Part shown: positions 10,641-21,731 of the stretch, piece by piece
Layout of the letters: each line of letters opens with the position of its first letter
How positions within the stretch are numbered: position 1 is the stretch's first letter
Source: Darksidea phi
Lineage: Eukaryota; Ascomycota; Dothideomycetes; Pleosporales; Lentitheciaceae
Reading direction: 5' to 3'
Assembly: GCA_030770425.1 (NCBI GenBank)
Contig: JASJFT010000185.1
Location: 28,683-92,682 of the forward strand
DNA: 64,000 bases
Program-made: the position numbers and the translations under genes
The notes under the pieces: model-generated
Seen by the model: only the letters and a program-made list of their open reading frames with translations
Told to the model about the DNA's origin: nothing
Databases searched by the model: none

Positions 10641-13416
10641 CTAATGTAACAGCCTCTCGCCTGCCCGCGCCAAAATCTCCGCCGTCTTCTTAAGCTGCTG
10701 CTCGGCAAGTTTCCAATCGCCCTTCTCAATCGCATCTCTCACGAACGGAAAGATGGCGGCATCGTGTCCAGAGCCGAAAGCGTCGGGGCCGAAAAAGATG
10801 TGCTTGAATTGATCGCGTCCGGGAAGCTGTTCCATGATTAGCAAGTGTTGATTAGGATGTTGAGAAGTTTAGACTTACACCGTGCTCCCCTTTGTCATCC
10901 TCACCCTTCGGCAAATCGAGAAGATCGCTCTCAAACCGCGACATCTTGTCAAGATGCTCAATCCGCTGTAACGTAAGGCCCTGGGTTTCAAACCCCCCAG
11001 TGCCATATACCTGATTATACCATAGCATTTCCCACTCCGCAAAGTCCTGTGCTTGCTTGCCAAATCTCGCAATTGTATCAAAAAGCGGCTGAAACATATC
11101 GATATTGAAGTTGGCGCCCTTCGTCTCTGTCCAATCCAAAAGCTTCTTGCCTTCGCCTTGCAGAGCGGCGGCGTAGTCATCGAGCTTGAGGGGCATGATG
11201 GGTTCCTGTGCGAGTTCGAGGACGAGGAGGAGCATAATCTGTGCGAGACGGCCGTGATAGAGAAACCCCGGGTCAACGTATTTTTCCATCCACTCAAGGG
11301 TTTCGTAGCAGCTACCTTTCATGTCGCCATGTTCGGGGCCTGCGAAACCGATGTCGATGGATGAAGTACCGGCGAGATCTTGAAACGCGACGTAATCGCT
11401 TCCAGCACCTAGCGCACCGAGTTGCCGATTATCGTTCTGCCACATTTCTAGCAACGTCGCATTTTGTATGGGATCTGTCAGACGGCCCAGCGCACGCGTC
11501 CATGCGTGCTTGAAGATAGGGGACCCGTTCGCCCAAAGCTCATCGCCTGTTACGCCGACGTCGACATTAATGTAAGCAATGGCGTTGGCGCGTAACTCTT
11601 CCAAGTTGGCCTCCACATGCTCGGTCGAGCCAATCTTGTTATATTCTCCCGCATCCCAAGATGCGAACTCGATGGTGCGCAACGGTCGCCAGCCTTGCAA
11701 TCGTAACTCGCCCAACACACGCGCCACTTCGAGCATAACGGCTGTTCCGGAGCCAGGGTCGGCGGCCCCAAAACACCAGGAATCACGGTGGTTTCCTATT
11801 ATAATCTTCTTGGCTTTCTCTTCGGTGCCGATGAAAGAACCGAAGACGTTGGTTATGGGCTGCTTGTCTTTCTCATCCTGCAAGTTTTGTAGATTGACCT
11901 TGGGTGACTTATCGGGATGGCCGGACCACCACTTCTTCACGTCCGGAACGCCGCCAATCCACTCGGGAAAGACTTCGTTGCCGATGCCGTCCAAGGATTG
12001 CAGGAGCTTTTGTGCGTCTTTCCAGGAGATGGGAATGCTGGGGATGGTTGGAAGTGCGGGGTTCTTGTCCTTTGGCATCCGCTCTTCGTCTTTTGTACTT
12101 GCTCTCCCGGGGGTGAGCACATCGCCAATGATCATGTTGCTGAGCGCGACAGATCCGCGATGGATGCTGTCTCCTGATCTCCATCTACCGTTAGGCCACA
12201 CATCGCCCTTTTGAAAACCATCGTCGGCCGGATCAGAGTACATGAGCACACCAGCAACTCCCGCATCTTGCGCTGCCTTGACTTTCATCGACCGGTCCGA
12301 CTGGGTTCCATAGTATCGCATAAGAACCACTGCTCCCTTGACATCGATCTGACTATCCTCCATAGACTTGAAATCCTTCTTGTGTCCGTAGTTGACGTAG
12401 ATGAGCGGCCCAGTAACATTTCCGGAAGCCGAAAGAGCGTGGAAACTCGACGTTTGCGATCGCGGTGGGTCATATACTGATTCCTCTTCTAATTTCGCCT
12501 CCCACGCCTTCTCCTTCGGCTCAACAATAGCCACGCGTCGTCCACCTTCCATTGGATAATTCAAGTATGCAAAATATCTGTCAAAATCAGCATCCTCATG
12601 ATCCCAAGCATACTTGCCCACTCACTCATCGTGGGTATATGTATCCATATGCGCCTCTTTAAATTTGTTCTCAACCCATTGACCTAGCACATAACTTCCC
12701 TCAGTCCCCGCAACATGATCATAACTCGTAATATACCTCAAGTCCTCCTGCATCCTCCAAAACTCCACGTTCTGTATCGCATTCTGCCGCACCCACTCCG
12801 GATCAAACGGGGCGCCGAACGCGCCACCGCCCATGGGCACAACCTCGTTCACGACTAAGAAATACACTAGCGTTATTATCACTATCAGACCAAACAACCT
12901 CGCCACGATGGCCCATCCAGGTCTGTATTCTTCCGGTATTGTAGGTATTCGCGAGATAATCGAGGAGAAAAAGGACGACGGCCATGGTATTCGGGGGAGG
13001 TGGAAGCTAGACAATGAGTTTGTGATACTGTAGAAGCGCTTTGAGAACCGGCCCTGCGATCTACGTCTGCGCCCACGCCCGTCTTCTGCTGCTTCGGGGT
13101 CTAATATGTCCATCTCCTCCATCGTCTGCCTCATATCCGCATCCTCGTCAGCATCCACGGGACTCCCGAGCCCGCTGCTCTCGCCATCCTCGCTGGACCG
13201 CGCCGATTGCACAGACGGCGGGTGGTAGTATCCATTTCTGCGCCGCGAATTGCTCGAGCTTGAAGGGAGGTCGTGGCCGAGGAGGGTTTGCCGCTCGGCG
13301 TCGTCGCTGACTTCTTGGGGCCCTCGGCGCGAGGGCGGATGCGACGATGTCGCTTCTTCGTAGCTCGGAATTGGAGGTTCCTCTGGGAAGTCGTACAGGT
13401 GCTTTTCGTCGGACAT
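10641..13416 (-). CDS. Glutamate carboxypeptidase II/transferrin-receptor-like M28 membrane protein with degraded active site
   Basis: Type II membrane protein of 891 residues. Exons (minus strand): 13416-12626, 12577-10879, 10826-10641. The 48-bp intron 12578-12625 (GTGAGT...GACAG) removes an in-frame TGA and joins THDE to YFAYLNYP; the second intron is 10827-10878. A disordered cytosolic N-terminus precedes a membrane helix at about 192-214 (VARLFGLIVIITLVYFLV). Then come a PA domain (GPLIYVNYG, GAVVLMRYYG), the M28 fold (about 500-630) and a helical dimerisation domain. Zinc ligands His in NHRDSW, Asp in DPGSG and Asp in INVDVG are present. The usual Glu-Glu pair is DAGEY here, so the general-base Glu is Gly, and the last His ligand is lost (KGSCYET where the family has Y-H-S-x-Y). 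It is probably not a peptidase; Tre/Vps70-like trafficking roles are possible. It lies head to tail with the SDR gene upstream. Confidence 0.88.
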
Positions 13417-13914
13417 TGCAGGTTACCGCTTGGACCGGGGTCCTCGTACCGTGGGTAGTACCGCAAAAGGGGCTGGTGAACTTGTGGAGGATGGATTAAA
13501 TGGTAATACGGTACTACCGGATGCGCATATACATAGTGAAAGGGTGCAAGAGAGCGACGATAAAGATTTGGAAGTAGCTCGGGGAGTTAGAAAAAGGGAG
13601 AGGAAGGAAATGTTTTGTCTCCTGTTGCAGGCGTGGAGGTAGATGTTTGGAGATGGTGTTCCAGGTCTGCGGGACGACGGCTGTCCGCCGAGGCGACGTC
13701 CAAGCCTCAGCTGCGAGCCTGAAGCGTTGGAGTGGACGACATACGCCGACTTTCTTTCTACGACACTTGTTCAATTGCGACTCGACGATTGGAAAGAGGC
13801 GTTTCGCATTTTGCGCATTTTGCGCATTTTGCGCATTTTGCTAGAGGATGTACAGATACTGAAACACAACTTCCCACATGTTCGGTCTCCATCCCCGACA
13901 TCTACTTCCACCAT
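13417..13914. other. Intergenic: promoter of the carboxypeptidase-like gene, 3' end of the SDR gene
   Basis: A gap of about 500 bp upstream of the carboxypeptidase-like start and downstream of the SDR stop. Apart from the 9-bp tandem repeat at 13805-13840 nothing is recognised. Confidence 0.45.
13805..13840. repeat. Four perfect copies of a 9-bp tandem repeat
   Basis: The unit CGCATTTTG is repeated four times without a mismatch, between the SDR stop and the promoter of the carboxypeptidase-like gene. It is a minisatellite-like array that could vary in length between strains; no function is evident. Confidence 0.9.
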
Positions 13915-14905
13915 CTACATATTCCGCCCACCAGTCACACTGATAGTCTGTCCATTCACATAACTCATCAATGGGCTAGCCACCGCCAACACCGCGCTCG
14001 CCGCCTCTGTCGCCGTGCCCGGCCTCCTTAGCGGAATATCCATATGCTCCTGGCCCGCAGCCGCGGCCTTTTGCGCCTGCGGTATCCCCAGCGCGACCTT
14101 CTGCCCATCCGGTGTAGTAACGAAAGCACCCGCCTCCTTCGCAGCCGTCAATCGCGTAAGAATGTGTCCGAAAGCAACCGTGTTCGCGCGGACACCGAAT
14201 TGCGGACCCCACCTGTACACAAGTCAGCCATCATCCCGCCAACACATATTAGGCCGGAACAACATACTCCTTCGCAATTGTCTTCGTAACCCCCGTAACG
14301 CCCGCCTTCGCAAGCGCGTAATTGATCTGTCCCGCATTCCCGTGCAGTCCACTTGTACTGCTGATATTGATAATATTCCTAGGCTCTCCATCCTTGACCC
14401 TAAAGTACGGCGCCGCCGCCCGCACAATCTTGAACGGCGCGGTGCCGTGGAGATCGACGATGGTATGCCATTGCTTGTCCGTCATCTTGTGGATTACGCC
14501 ATCCCATGTGTAGCCTGCATTATTGACGATAATGTGGATCTTGCCGTTACCGAAGTCTGCGGCGGACTTAATGAGTTTGGAGATGTACGCATCGTCGAGG
14601 ACGTCGCCGACGACAGCGATGGCGGAGCCGCCAGATTCTTTAATCTTGTCGACAACTTCTTGTGCTTTCTCTGCTTACTGTTAGCATGCTGTTTTGAGTC
14701 AAGCTCTGGGAGTGGTGAGCTTGAAGACGAACATACTGCCATCTACATCCGCAACCACAACTTTCGCCCCCTCATTTGCAAACAACCTCGCCGTCTCCGC
14801 GCCAATCCCCTGCCCCGAGCCCGTAATAATGGCGACCTGACCCGCCAACATACCCTTGGGGTAGTTGAGGTGGGCGGCGATCTGGTCGATGCGCTTAGAG
14901 GACAT
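13915..14905 (-). CDS. Classical short-chain dehydrogenase/reductase (FabG-like)
   Basis: NAD(P)(H)-dependent oxidoreductase of 289 residues. Exons (minus strand): 14905-14737, 14670-14268, 14212-13915; introns 14671-14736 (GTATGT...AGCAG) and 14213-14267 (GTATGT...TACAG). Motifs in order: Rossmann loop TGSGQGIG at about 28-35, an acidic cofactor-choosing stretch [12 protein letters not shown], a catalytic Ser in [11 protein letters not shown] and Y-x-x-x-K in NYALAKAG. An Asp at the end of beta-2 (ADVDG) suggests NAD(H). Splicing at GTATGT joins IAKE to [15 protein letters not shown], as expected for the family. An atypical insert of about 40 residues follows, rich in Ala, Gln and Gly, before the C-terminal [13 protein letters not shown]. 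The substrate cannot be inferred. Confidence 0.88.
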
Positions 14906-15621
14906 GCTGAATCGCCGGTATATTTATGCCAAAAGGCGGGGGAAAGATATGGACAGTAGGAGAAAAGAAGCCCGGCAAGTTAGCTGCACCAAGAGCTCAC
15001 ATTTGTATTCGTGAAATGCGGAGACGGTAACCTGTGAGCGGATATCCACTGCCCGCCAGCTTGGGCCGAGGTCTATGTCGGTTTTTGAGCTAGGCTGGTT
15101 GGAGGTTAGCCGCTCCAGCTATCGATTGATCAAATGCTCATGATCGCAACATCCTGTTTGCTATCAATGTAAGACAAGCTTGTGGTGTACTTCTTGAGCC
15201 AGCCATAGATTCACATTCCCATAGACCGTGTAAGCTAATAATCCCCGATGTCGTGTCCTGCAACTCTCACCCGTCTACCACGAACCCCACCTGTTCTTTA
15301 GGGCTTCGCGCTTTTTAGTTGTCGTCGCTGGTGTACTGGTACCTACTCTGGCCGGGGAGTATACATTCATGTAGTAACAAAGATATGATTTTCGAGCAAA
15401 AGGGTGATAGTATAGAACCCAGCATACAAGGTACGCCTGGGTCCTAAAGTCGCAAAGAGATGGCCCAGACGTCTAAACATAAGAGAAATGGACTTCTTTA
15501 CATGACACCCTTCCTCTTACTTATAATTCCGTTCTTCCAACCAACTCGCTTTAACACCCATTACTATTACTCACTCAGCCCTGCTTCCCACTCGACTCTA
15601 TTGATTACTCGTCGTAGTGCT
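14906..15621. other. Intergenic: promoter of the SDR gene and 3' flank of the next gene
   Basis: No gene supported. Long open frames that begin near 15460 are opposite-strand images of the gene ending at 15622. Confidence 0.5.
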
Positions 15622-16581
15622 CTACTCACATTCCGACGTGCACCGCTCATCCCAAAGAAGCTTCTTATCAGGCCAAACGATAACCTGCTCCGTCCAACCA
15701 CGCCCAGGTTCCACCTTCTCCAACCACTCGTCAACCTTCGGCACAACTGCATCCCGGAACGCCTCCTTGGCCTTGACCAACCTTTTCTCCTCCTCCCTCT
15801 TAATCAATTCTTCCCTCCACCACTCCAACTCCTTCCAACTCCCCCGCCACACAATCGCCTTCCCCCATATCTTCTGCATCCGCCATTCATCGTACCACAC
15901 CTGTATATTTACCGATTCGATCTCCAATGCGCCGAACCGCGCTAGTGCCTCCATGGCCCGGGTCTGCTCTACCGTTGTAGGAAACACGGCGATGCCGTCT
16001 GCGATTATGTCGGGATCTGCCACTTCGGAGGGATAGAGAGTTTGAAGGTCGTAAATGGTGGGGATTATACGGTAGTTGAATAGCCTTGCGGGATGGATTT
16101 TTGGTAGAGCGACGTCTTTTGGGAAGATTTTGTTCAGGCGAGTTGCATGGCCGCCGTGGAGGAAGAAAGGCGCTGCGACATACATGGCATTTTGTCGGGG
16201 CAGGTTGGAGGGGGGTGATGTTGCGTCCTGGTTTTCATTTTGGTTCTTTGGATTCCGAGGCCGGTTCTGGGACTGATTTTCGTATAAAGCTGTGCGATCT
16301 TGCAGTGCGGGCCGTTGCGGTCGATGCTGCGGTCCCACTCCTTCTCGCTCTGCTTCTGAATTTGAGCATGGTGCGCCTTTGCGTTGGGGCGGCGAACGTT
16401 GGTGTCCGGACGGCGTAATCTGCCGGGATGGCGGATTGTATTGAGACGGCAGATTTCGACAAGACGGCAGATTGCGTTGAGAGGGCGAGTTCTGTGGAGA
16501 CGGTGGACCATCCTCAGGTGTTGTATTGTATATGGATGACGGGTCGTATACAAACGCCGTATTCATTTTATTCTGTCCCAT
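15622..16581 (-). CDS. Unknown protein, low-complexity N-terminus and a possible gamma-glutamylcyclotransferase-like fold
   Basis: Intronless, 319 residues. The first 110 are Pro/Ser/Gln/Arg-rich and contain degenerate short repeats (RNLPS, QYNPPS, QITPS). The rest is well ordered: MYVAAPFFLHGG, then LPKIHPARLFNYRIIPTIYD, GIAVFPTTVEQTRAMEALARF and VNIQVWYDEWRMQKIWGKA. This order (short beta strand and loop, L/Y-rich strands, A-V-F plus helix, then a V-x-V strand and an A-x-V-W-x-G strand) resembles AIG2/GGCT-like proteins, but the signature YGTLM loop is replaced by FFLHGG and no clear catalytic Glu is seen. The fold assignment is inference from pattern only. A basic-acidic helix (WWREELIKREEEKRLVKAK) closes the protein. 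A second Met at codon 6 is an equally possible start. Confidence 0.7.
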   Translation of the reverse strand: MGQNKMNTAFVYDPSSIYNTTPEDGPPSPQNSPSQRNLPSCRNLPSQYNPPSRQITPSGHQRSPPQRKGAPCSNSEAEREGVGPQHRPQRPALQDRTALYENQSQNRPRNPKNQNENQDATSPPSNLPRQNAMYVAAPFFLHGGHATRLNKIFPKDVALPKIHPARLFNYRIIPTIYDLQTLYPSEVADPDIIADGIAVFPTTVEQTRAMEALARFGALEIESVNIQVWYDEWRMQKIWGKAIVWRGSWKELEWWREELIKREEEKRLVKAKEAFRDAVVPKVDEWLEKVEPGRGWTEQVIVWPDKKLLWDERCTSECE

Positions 16582-17126
16582 CAGTAGACCACACCCTCGC
16601 CCGGGGTGACATGGATCTATTTCTGCTGTTTGCTCCCCTGGTTGTAATTATGCTGTTATTGGATAGAGTAGCTATTTCCTTACGTAAAAATATTGTGGAT
16701 GCAATCGATATGTGTGTATTTTGTTTTGTTAGTGATGTGTATGTGCATAATAGCGATAGTTGCTAGGCCGCTGGTGCTGGTGCTGGTGTTTGCCTGCATG
16801 TACATGTGGATACATAACGCACGTGGGGGCAGGTGCAGCGAGAAGGCGTGATAGGCAGATGCGCTGTTGAGAGATGAGATGAAATTGAATGGGAGATTGC
16901 GAGGGAGTATTTACGCAGTAAGCTGAGAGGAAGGGCTGGGACACAGGTGCGGTGGATCGAAGTATGGAACGAAGGTACTTATATCTAATATAGTACTAGA
17001 TGGACTTCTCAAGTGTTACGCGGAAGTGCTGAAGAATGCTTCACACTGCGCGACGATGCCAATTTCAAATAAACTCTAGCTCGAATGGCTGCGCCTATAT
17101 TCAAACGCCGCCAATGGAATCTTCTT
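16582..17126. other. Intergenic, AT-rich
   Basis: Downstream of acid trehalase and upstream of the unknown minus-strand gene. No coding or RNA feature is recognised. Confidence 0.5.
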
Positions 17127-20100
17127 CTAAAGAGCTTCTTGATACCTCCAATCGTACTCTGCACCTCTAAAATCGGCAACCACACTCCACTCGGCCACGG
17201 TTCCACCCGCAAATGCACTCTCATTCGCCAAATTCCCCTTAATCCCAAGATGCGCAAACCGCCCACTCCAATGTCCTCCCTCAATGGTGACATTCGTCTG
17301 GTTCGCTTTCACCGGCCTGATCACATACAACGTACTCGGATCGTAGGGCTCACTAATCTCTACGTATCCGGCTGTCACGTTCCTTATATCGCTGTTGTCA
17401 TCGAACGGTGGGATGGATGTATTGGTAAATAGCACTTCGTAATATGAGGGTGGCGAGGAACCCCAGTCGAAAAGAATGGATTTGATCGGGCGGTAGATAG
17501 TGTCGGCGCCTAGGTCGACAGAGAGGTAGTTGACTCGTGTGGAGTTTTCGGGTTGCCATTTTGTGGAGGAGGCGCCGTCGATGGCGGCGATGGGAAATTG
17601 GCCCGGAAGGTAAAGGTAGTCGCCTGGGACGACTTGTTTGCATTGCAGGATGTTGCCTCCGACGGTAGGGGTTTGTCCGATCATGCGGTTCTCAACCACG
17701 AGCGGTTCGGTGCCAAGCCAGAATTTCCCGGGGCGAGTGCCTAGTGTCACTGGTAGAGGACTACTGGTGTAATTCTTGTTTGCAGTGGGGAGGATGTGGG
17801 ATCTTAGTCGTGCAAGGGTGGTGTGGGTTGAGTTAGATGTGGCGTTTATACCGTAACCTTGCCAGTAAAATGTGCGGTAATTGAGATGCTTGATCTGAGG
17901 CGGAAGCGATGGATCGATATCTAGTTTATCAACGAAGAGGCGGAGGCCAAGATAGCCGAAGATGCCGATACGATTCGCGCCACCCATCCCGGTAAGAAAA
18001 GGATAGGCGGGATGGGTACCGCCGTTAATGTAGAAATTGTCAATGAGCTGCTCTGAGAATTGGAACCATGGAGCCCGTATGTAAGGCTGCGATGAGTAAG
18101 TATCGTACGTGTAGCTTGAGCATCCAGAAGGCGAGATCTCATTGGCCACAATGCTAAACGCAGCATAGGTCATTCCTGGTCCGTCGATGGATTGTTTGTT
18201 GGCGTAGTAGTCTAAGTTCGCAAGACTGTAGGGGTTCTCGTAGTGGAGAATATCATCCAGAAGCACGACATCTGCCTGCTTCACTACTATGGAGCCGTTC
18301 ATGCTACCGTACTCTAGAACGATTCCCACATCTTCATCGACAGGCAGTCGCATTTTTTCTCCAATTTTATTCCAGGTCTCATTCATCGGGAGTCCAAATA
18401 TGACATTCAGCATATTTGTCTCATTGAAGAGTCGCTGAATAAGCGCGGTAGCAAAGCCGACATTATTGACATTGTTCGCGTATTCGTCTGGATCAGTGGC
18501 ATTCCAAAGTTCGTAGTAGCCCGACGTCTGGTTGTAATCGAGAGCTTCGCTGAGGAAGTAAACAATGTCATTCGTAATGGGGAGTAACGTATCATTGAAC
18601 TGTTTCGCATCACCCGTTACCGCGTACTGGTTGCGAAACGTGATAGCAATGTCGCCGTTCAGATGGTATTCGTAGTCGAAGCATGGCCCAGTGCCTGTGC
18701 AGTTCCCATAGCGTGCACTTGTCCACGGATACACTGCTCCTCCAGTAAACCTACCGGTCTGGTTCTTAGAAGAGGTAAAGGCCATTTTGACATTCTCTTT
18801 GGCCTGCGGATACTTCTCGACCCGATAGTTGAGGACCGTCTCGATGTGCTTCGGGTGAGAGACCTGCAGGCCCATGGCTATCCATGTTTCGGCATCCCAG
18901 AATATTAAGCCTCCATAGCAATCTGACGCTATGCCACAGACGGGGATACTGTGAATGTTCAAGCGAGGATTATGCCCGGCGGCTGCGATAGCATTCGGTC
19001 CGACCGTGTTTTGGAGAATCATGAACGGGGTGGTAACAGAGATGACCTGCAGCTCCTGCAGTCGTGTGTCCGATGGCAACAACCCATCGGGGTCGTGATA
19101 GCTGTCCACAGAGTCTTTGGTCAGAATTGATGCCCATTCTTGAATATGTGAATGTAGAAGAGTGGCAAAACCCAGAGTTGCTCCTGTGATCGCCGCGGCA
19201 TTTGCGACACTCTTCGGGTCCTCAAAGGCATCGGTAGACGCAACGCCAATGAACTTGCCGACTACAGCGGTTTTGCCTGCAACAAGCTTGACAGTGACCG
19301 ACTGCGCGATGGAAGCGTCATGGGGGTCGCCGAAAACACCTTCGGGGACCTCCTTTCGGCTGTTCGGATCGACACATTCATTGCCTCGGAGGCTCGAGTA
19401 GACGTACGCCGTGACGTTGGAAACGCCAACGGGACTGACGGCGGTCCAAATCGTCGGGTACTCGGAGCTGGTCTCGTACTTCTTACCAACAAAATCGGCG
19501 CGGACTGCGCTATTCCCCTCAAGGACGTCATAGACGGTAACATTGATATCGCGCGATGCTGTGAGCTTGAGTTGGACAGCAGCCTGGTTGACATAGAGCT
19601 TGTGCACGAGCATAGAATACTCAATGTTGATAGCCTCTCCGCCGCCCGGCTTCCACGTGTATTCCCAGCTCAACACGCCGGCTGCAACGTCAAGCTTGGT
19701 CGAATAGTGCGAGATGTGATCCTTTGTAACTGACTCGTTCAATAGATAGCCATCCGCTTCAACTACTAGCCCTGACCAATGTGGAATGCCCGCGATGAAA
19801 CTCTCCTGTCCATATTGATTCAACCAGGGATAATTCGTCCCAGTGGCTGGGCCTTGGTTGGTGTAGAATCCCGCAATCGACGCAAATGTCTGTCTAGTGT
19901 TGAACAATGGCCACCCGTTGTAGTTATCTCCTGCGAGCGGTTCGTCAACTTCGAAGAAGGGACCCGTAGCGGCGATGTTGATGCCCAGGTAGCCGTTGGC
20001 TAGGGAGAGGCGTGACTGGTAGCGGCCCGGATCCAGTACGTCGGATCGTATTATCCAGTTGTCATCGTCCCATTCCGTGTCTTTGAACCGCACAATTTCG

Positions 20101-20171
20101 TTTAATGCCGATACCAGGCTCAAATGTGCTATGAAAGAAGTTGTGACGTAGACCAAGTGAGAGAGTCGCAT
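17127..20171 (-). CDS. ATH1: Acid trehalase, secreted/vacuolar, GH65
   Basis: Hydrolyses trehalose to two glucose outside the cell or in the vacuole. Intronless, 1014 residues, near the length of fungal acid trehalases. The first about 22 residues (MRLSHLVYVTTSFIAHLSLV) form a signal peptide ending before SALNEIVRF. The GH65 N-terminal beta-sandwich begins with YQSRLSLANGYLGINIAATG and FFEVDEPLAGDNYNGWP; the catalytic barrel includes FWDAETWIAMGL (about 425-436) with HNPRLNIHSIPVCGIASDCY just before it. More than ten N-x-S/T sites fit a heavily glycosylated secreted protein. The C-terminal region is beta-rich, as in ATH1. It may cooperate with hexose uptake, but the sugar transporter in this window is about 39 kb away. 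Confidence 0.93.
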   Translation of the reverse strand: MRLSHLVYVTTSFIAHLSLVSALNEIVRFKDTEWDDDNWIIRSDVLDPGRYQSRLSLANGYLGINIAATGPFFEVDEPLAGDNYNGWPLFNTRQTFASIAGFYTNQGPATGTNYPWLNQYGQESFIAGIPHWSGLVVEADGYLLNESVTKDHISHYSTKLDVAAGVLSWEYTWKPGGGEAINIEYSMLVHKLYVNQAAVQLKLTASRDINVTVYDVLEGNSAVRADFVGKKYETSSEYPTIWTAVSPVGVSNVTAYVYSSLRGNECVDPNSRKEVPEGVFGDPHDASIAQSVTVKLVAGKTAVVGKFIGVASTDAFEDPKSVANAAAITGATLGFATLLHSHIQEWASILTKDSVDSYHDPDGLLPSDTRLQELQVISVTTPFMILQNTVGPNAIAAAGHNPRLNIHSIPVCGIASDCYGGLIFWDAETWIAMGLQVSHPKHIETVLNYRVEKYPQAKENVKMAFTSSKNQTGRFTGGAVYPWTSARYGNCTGTGPCFDYEYHLNGDIAITFRNQYAVTGDAKQFNDTLLPITNDIVYFLSEALDYNQTSGYYELWNATDPDEYANNVNNVGFATALIQRLFNETNMLNVIFGLPMNETWNKIGEKMRLPVDEDVGIVLEYGSMNGSIVVKQADVVLLDDILHYENPYSLANLDYYANKQSIDGPGMTYAAFSIVANEISPSGCSSYTYDTYSSQPYIRAPWFQFSEQLIDNFYINGGTHPAYPFLTGMGGANRIGIFGYLGLRLFVDKLDIDPSLPPQIKHLNYRTFYWQGYGINATSNSTHTTLARLRSHILPTANKNYTSSPLPVTLGTRPGKFWLGTEPLVVENRMIGQTPTVGGNILQCKQVVPGDYLYLPGQFPIAAIDGASSTKWQPENSTRVNYLSVDLGADTIYRPIKSILFDWGSSPPSYYEVLFTNTSIPPFDDNSDIRNVTAGYVEISEPYDPSTLYVIRPVKANQTNVTIEGGHWSGRFAHLGIKGNLANESAFAGGTVAEWSVVADFRGAEYDWRYQEAL

Positions 20172-21731
20172 CGTTGTTCGCAGCTTGACCGAGGTTGCTG
20201 GGGAGCGTCAACCCCGGGTTTGGAGTAAAGATCTCGGAAGGCGATGGGGATGGGTTGGCATCAGCCCCAGTGGGGGTTCGCGCCAAACTCTCAATGTCGA
20301 GCGCGACAAATTTTAAATACAGTAGGCAGAGCGGCACCAACTGTAGGATCCAGAAGATAGTAGCTGCTATGGAAGCTTGTCCTGCAGAGCTCTTGCTCGA
20401 TGGCTGTCTCTACCAGTTGACCTTCTGTTGAGGTGTCAGCGACTGCGCGTGGGAGTACAGGGCCTAGCAACCAAGGGTCATGGGGTGGAAGTCTGTTGCG
20501 ACTCTTAAAGATGAAGACCCTGCGGATAAGCTGACACTACCATCGGCTCTCTTCCCATCGTTGCCTTATCGCGCCGTACCTGCACGTCGCCAGCCATGCT
20601 CTGTTTCACCTTTGCCCAATCAAATCCGTGTAATTGCTGACTCATCAAGATAGCGGTGAAAATCTTCCCCAGGCTCGATGGTCTTTGGGGTTGCTTGCTT
20701 GACGTGGCACACATCATTGTAGTCGTAATACGGAAAGGAGGTCGTGGATCTCATGACGTCAAGCGCGATCTCCGATTGTGCCAGCTAGGTTAAGGTATGG
20801 TGTCCTTAGAGAGTTTTGCCAGTAAAGACCTGACAAGTCTCCATGGCCAATTGGAGGAAGTAGTGAATTAACCGTGCAAATTGAAGGTGAAGTAAGGAAT
20901 CGAGCAAATAGACATCTGTGCGTTGCGTCGTTAAATCACATGAGCTTTTTGCGTCACTGGCGGTCCGTGCACCCAGGTGCCGCTGAATGGGACAACAGGC
21001 GCATTCTTAAAATTCACTTCCTTGCGCAATCCCTTCAGCTTCATTTGCGTAAGGCACCCTTGCTTCTATCTATCACCCACTTTATCTGCTTACATGATAA
21101 GAGTCTTCTCCACTACTTTTACGATCTGCATGCGACTCCGACACCTTTCACAATCTCTCGACATACCCCAAATACTGCGACGTAATCTAGACTCATTGCG
21201 GCTCCGGAACTTGACGACAGGCTAAGAGAGCGCCTCGCTTGTAGGGTAATTCGCCAATCGCAAAGCGCAAGGAATGTTTAGTATCTCGTCACCGGTTGGC
21301 TTATGTCTCCAGAGACCGTCTCGAGGTTGTGTTTGACGGACCCCTCGATGCCGGCAAAGAGAATAGCGACGAGACTGAAATGTAAGAGTGCTACATTCCA
21401 ACTATTAGCGAAAACCTCTGTTCATCGTTTCCTCTTTCAAGAAGCGTGAGGCCAAGATCGCATCCGGGTTTGAGTAAGTGAAGTCTACGTTGGCTTCCAT
21501 GAAAGCTCATGTGTATTATATCTAATTATGGCGCACGCATTAAGGGACGGACTCTCTTATCATCGTACAATAAAACGAATGCTAGTAGCTTTCCCAAAGA
21601 ATCATGAAACACTACTAGTATGGAATGAGCAAACGTTGCGCCAAAAAAGAAAAATCTTTACTAAACTAGGCATCAAGCACCTTACTATTAGGTGCGCCGA
21701 TGGAAGTCTGAGAGATGGCACAAGCAGTCTC
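20172..21731. other. Intergenic, 1.56 kb, with a weak coding-like relic near 21190-21390
   Basis: The promoter of acid trehalase lies at the left end. Near 21190-21390, codon strings such as SRLIAAPELDDRLRERLA and, in another frame, RLAYVSRDRLEVVFDGPLDA look coding but cannot be joined by convincing splice sites and match no family I recognise; they may be remains of a gene end. From about 21400 the DNA is AT-rich. Confidence 0.35.

Noticed and set aside
12622..12625. In-frame TGA between two parts of the carboxypeptidase-like gene, at first taken for a nonsense mutation
   Set aside because: A 48-bp intron with a GTGAGT donor removes it and restores the conserved DEYFAYLNYP junction.
21187..21382. 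Coding-like strings upstream of the kinase pseudogene
   Set aside because: They lie in different frames and no consistent intron joins them; left as a note in the intergenic entry.
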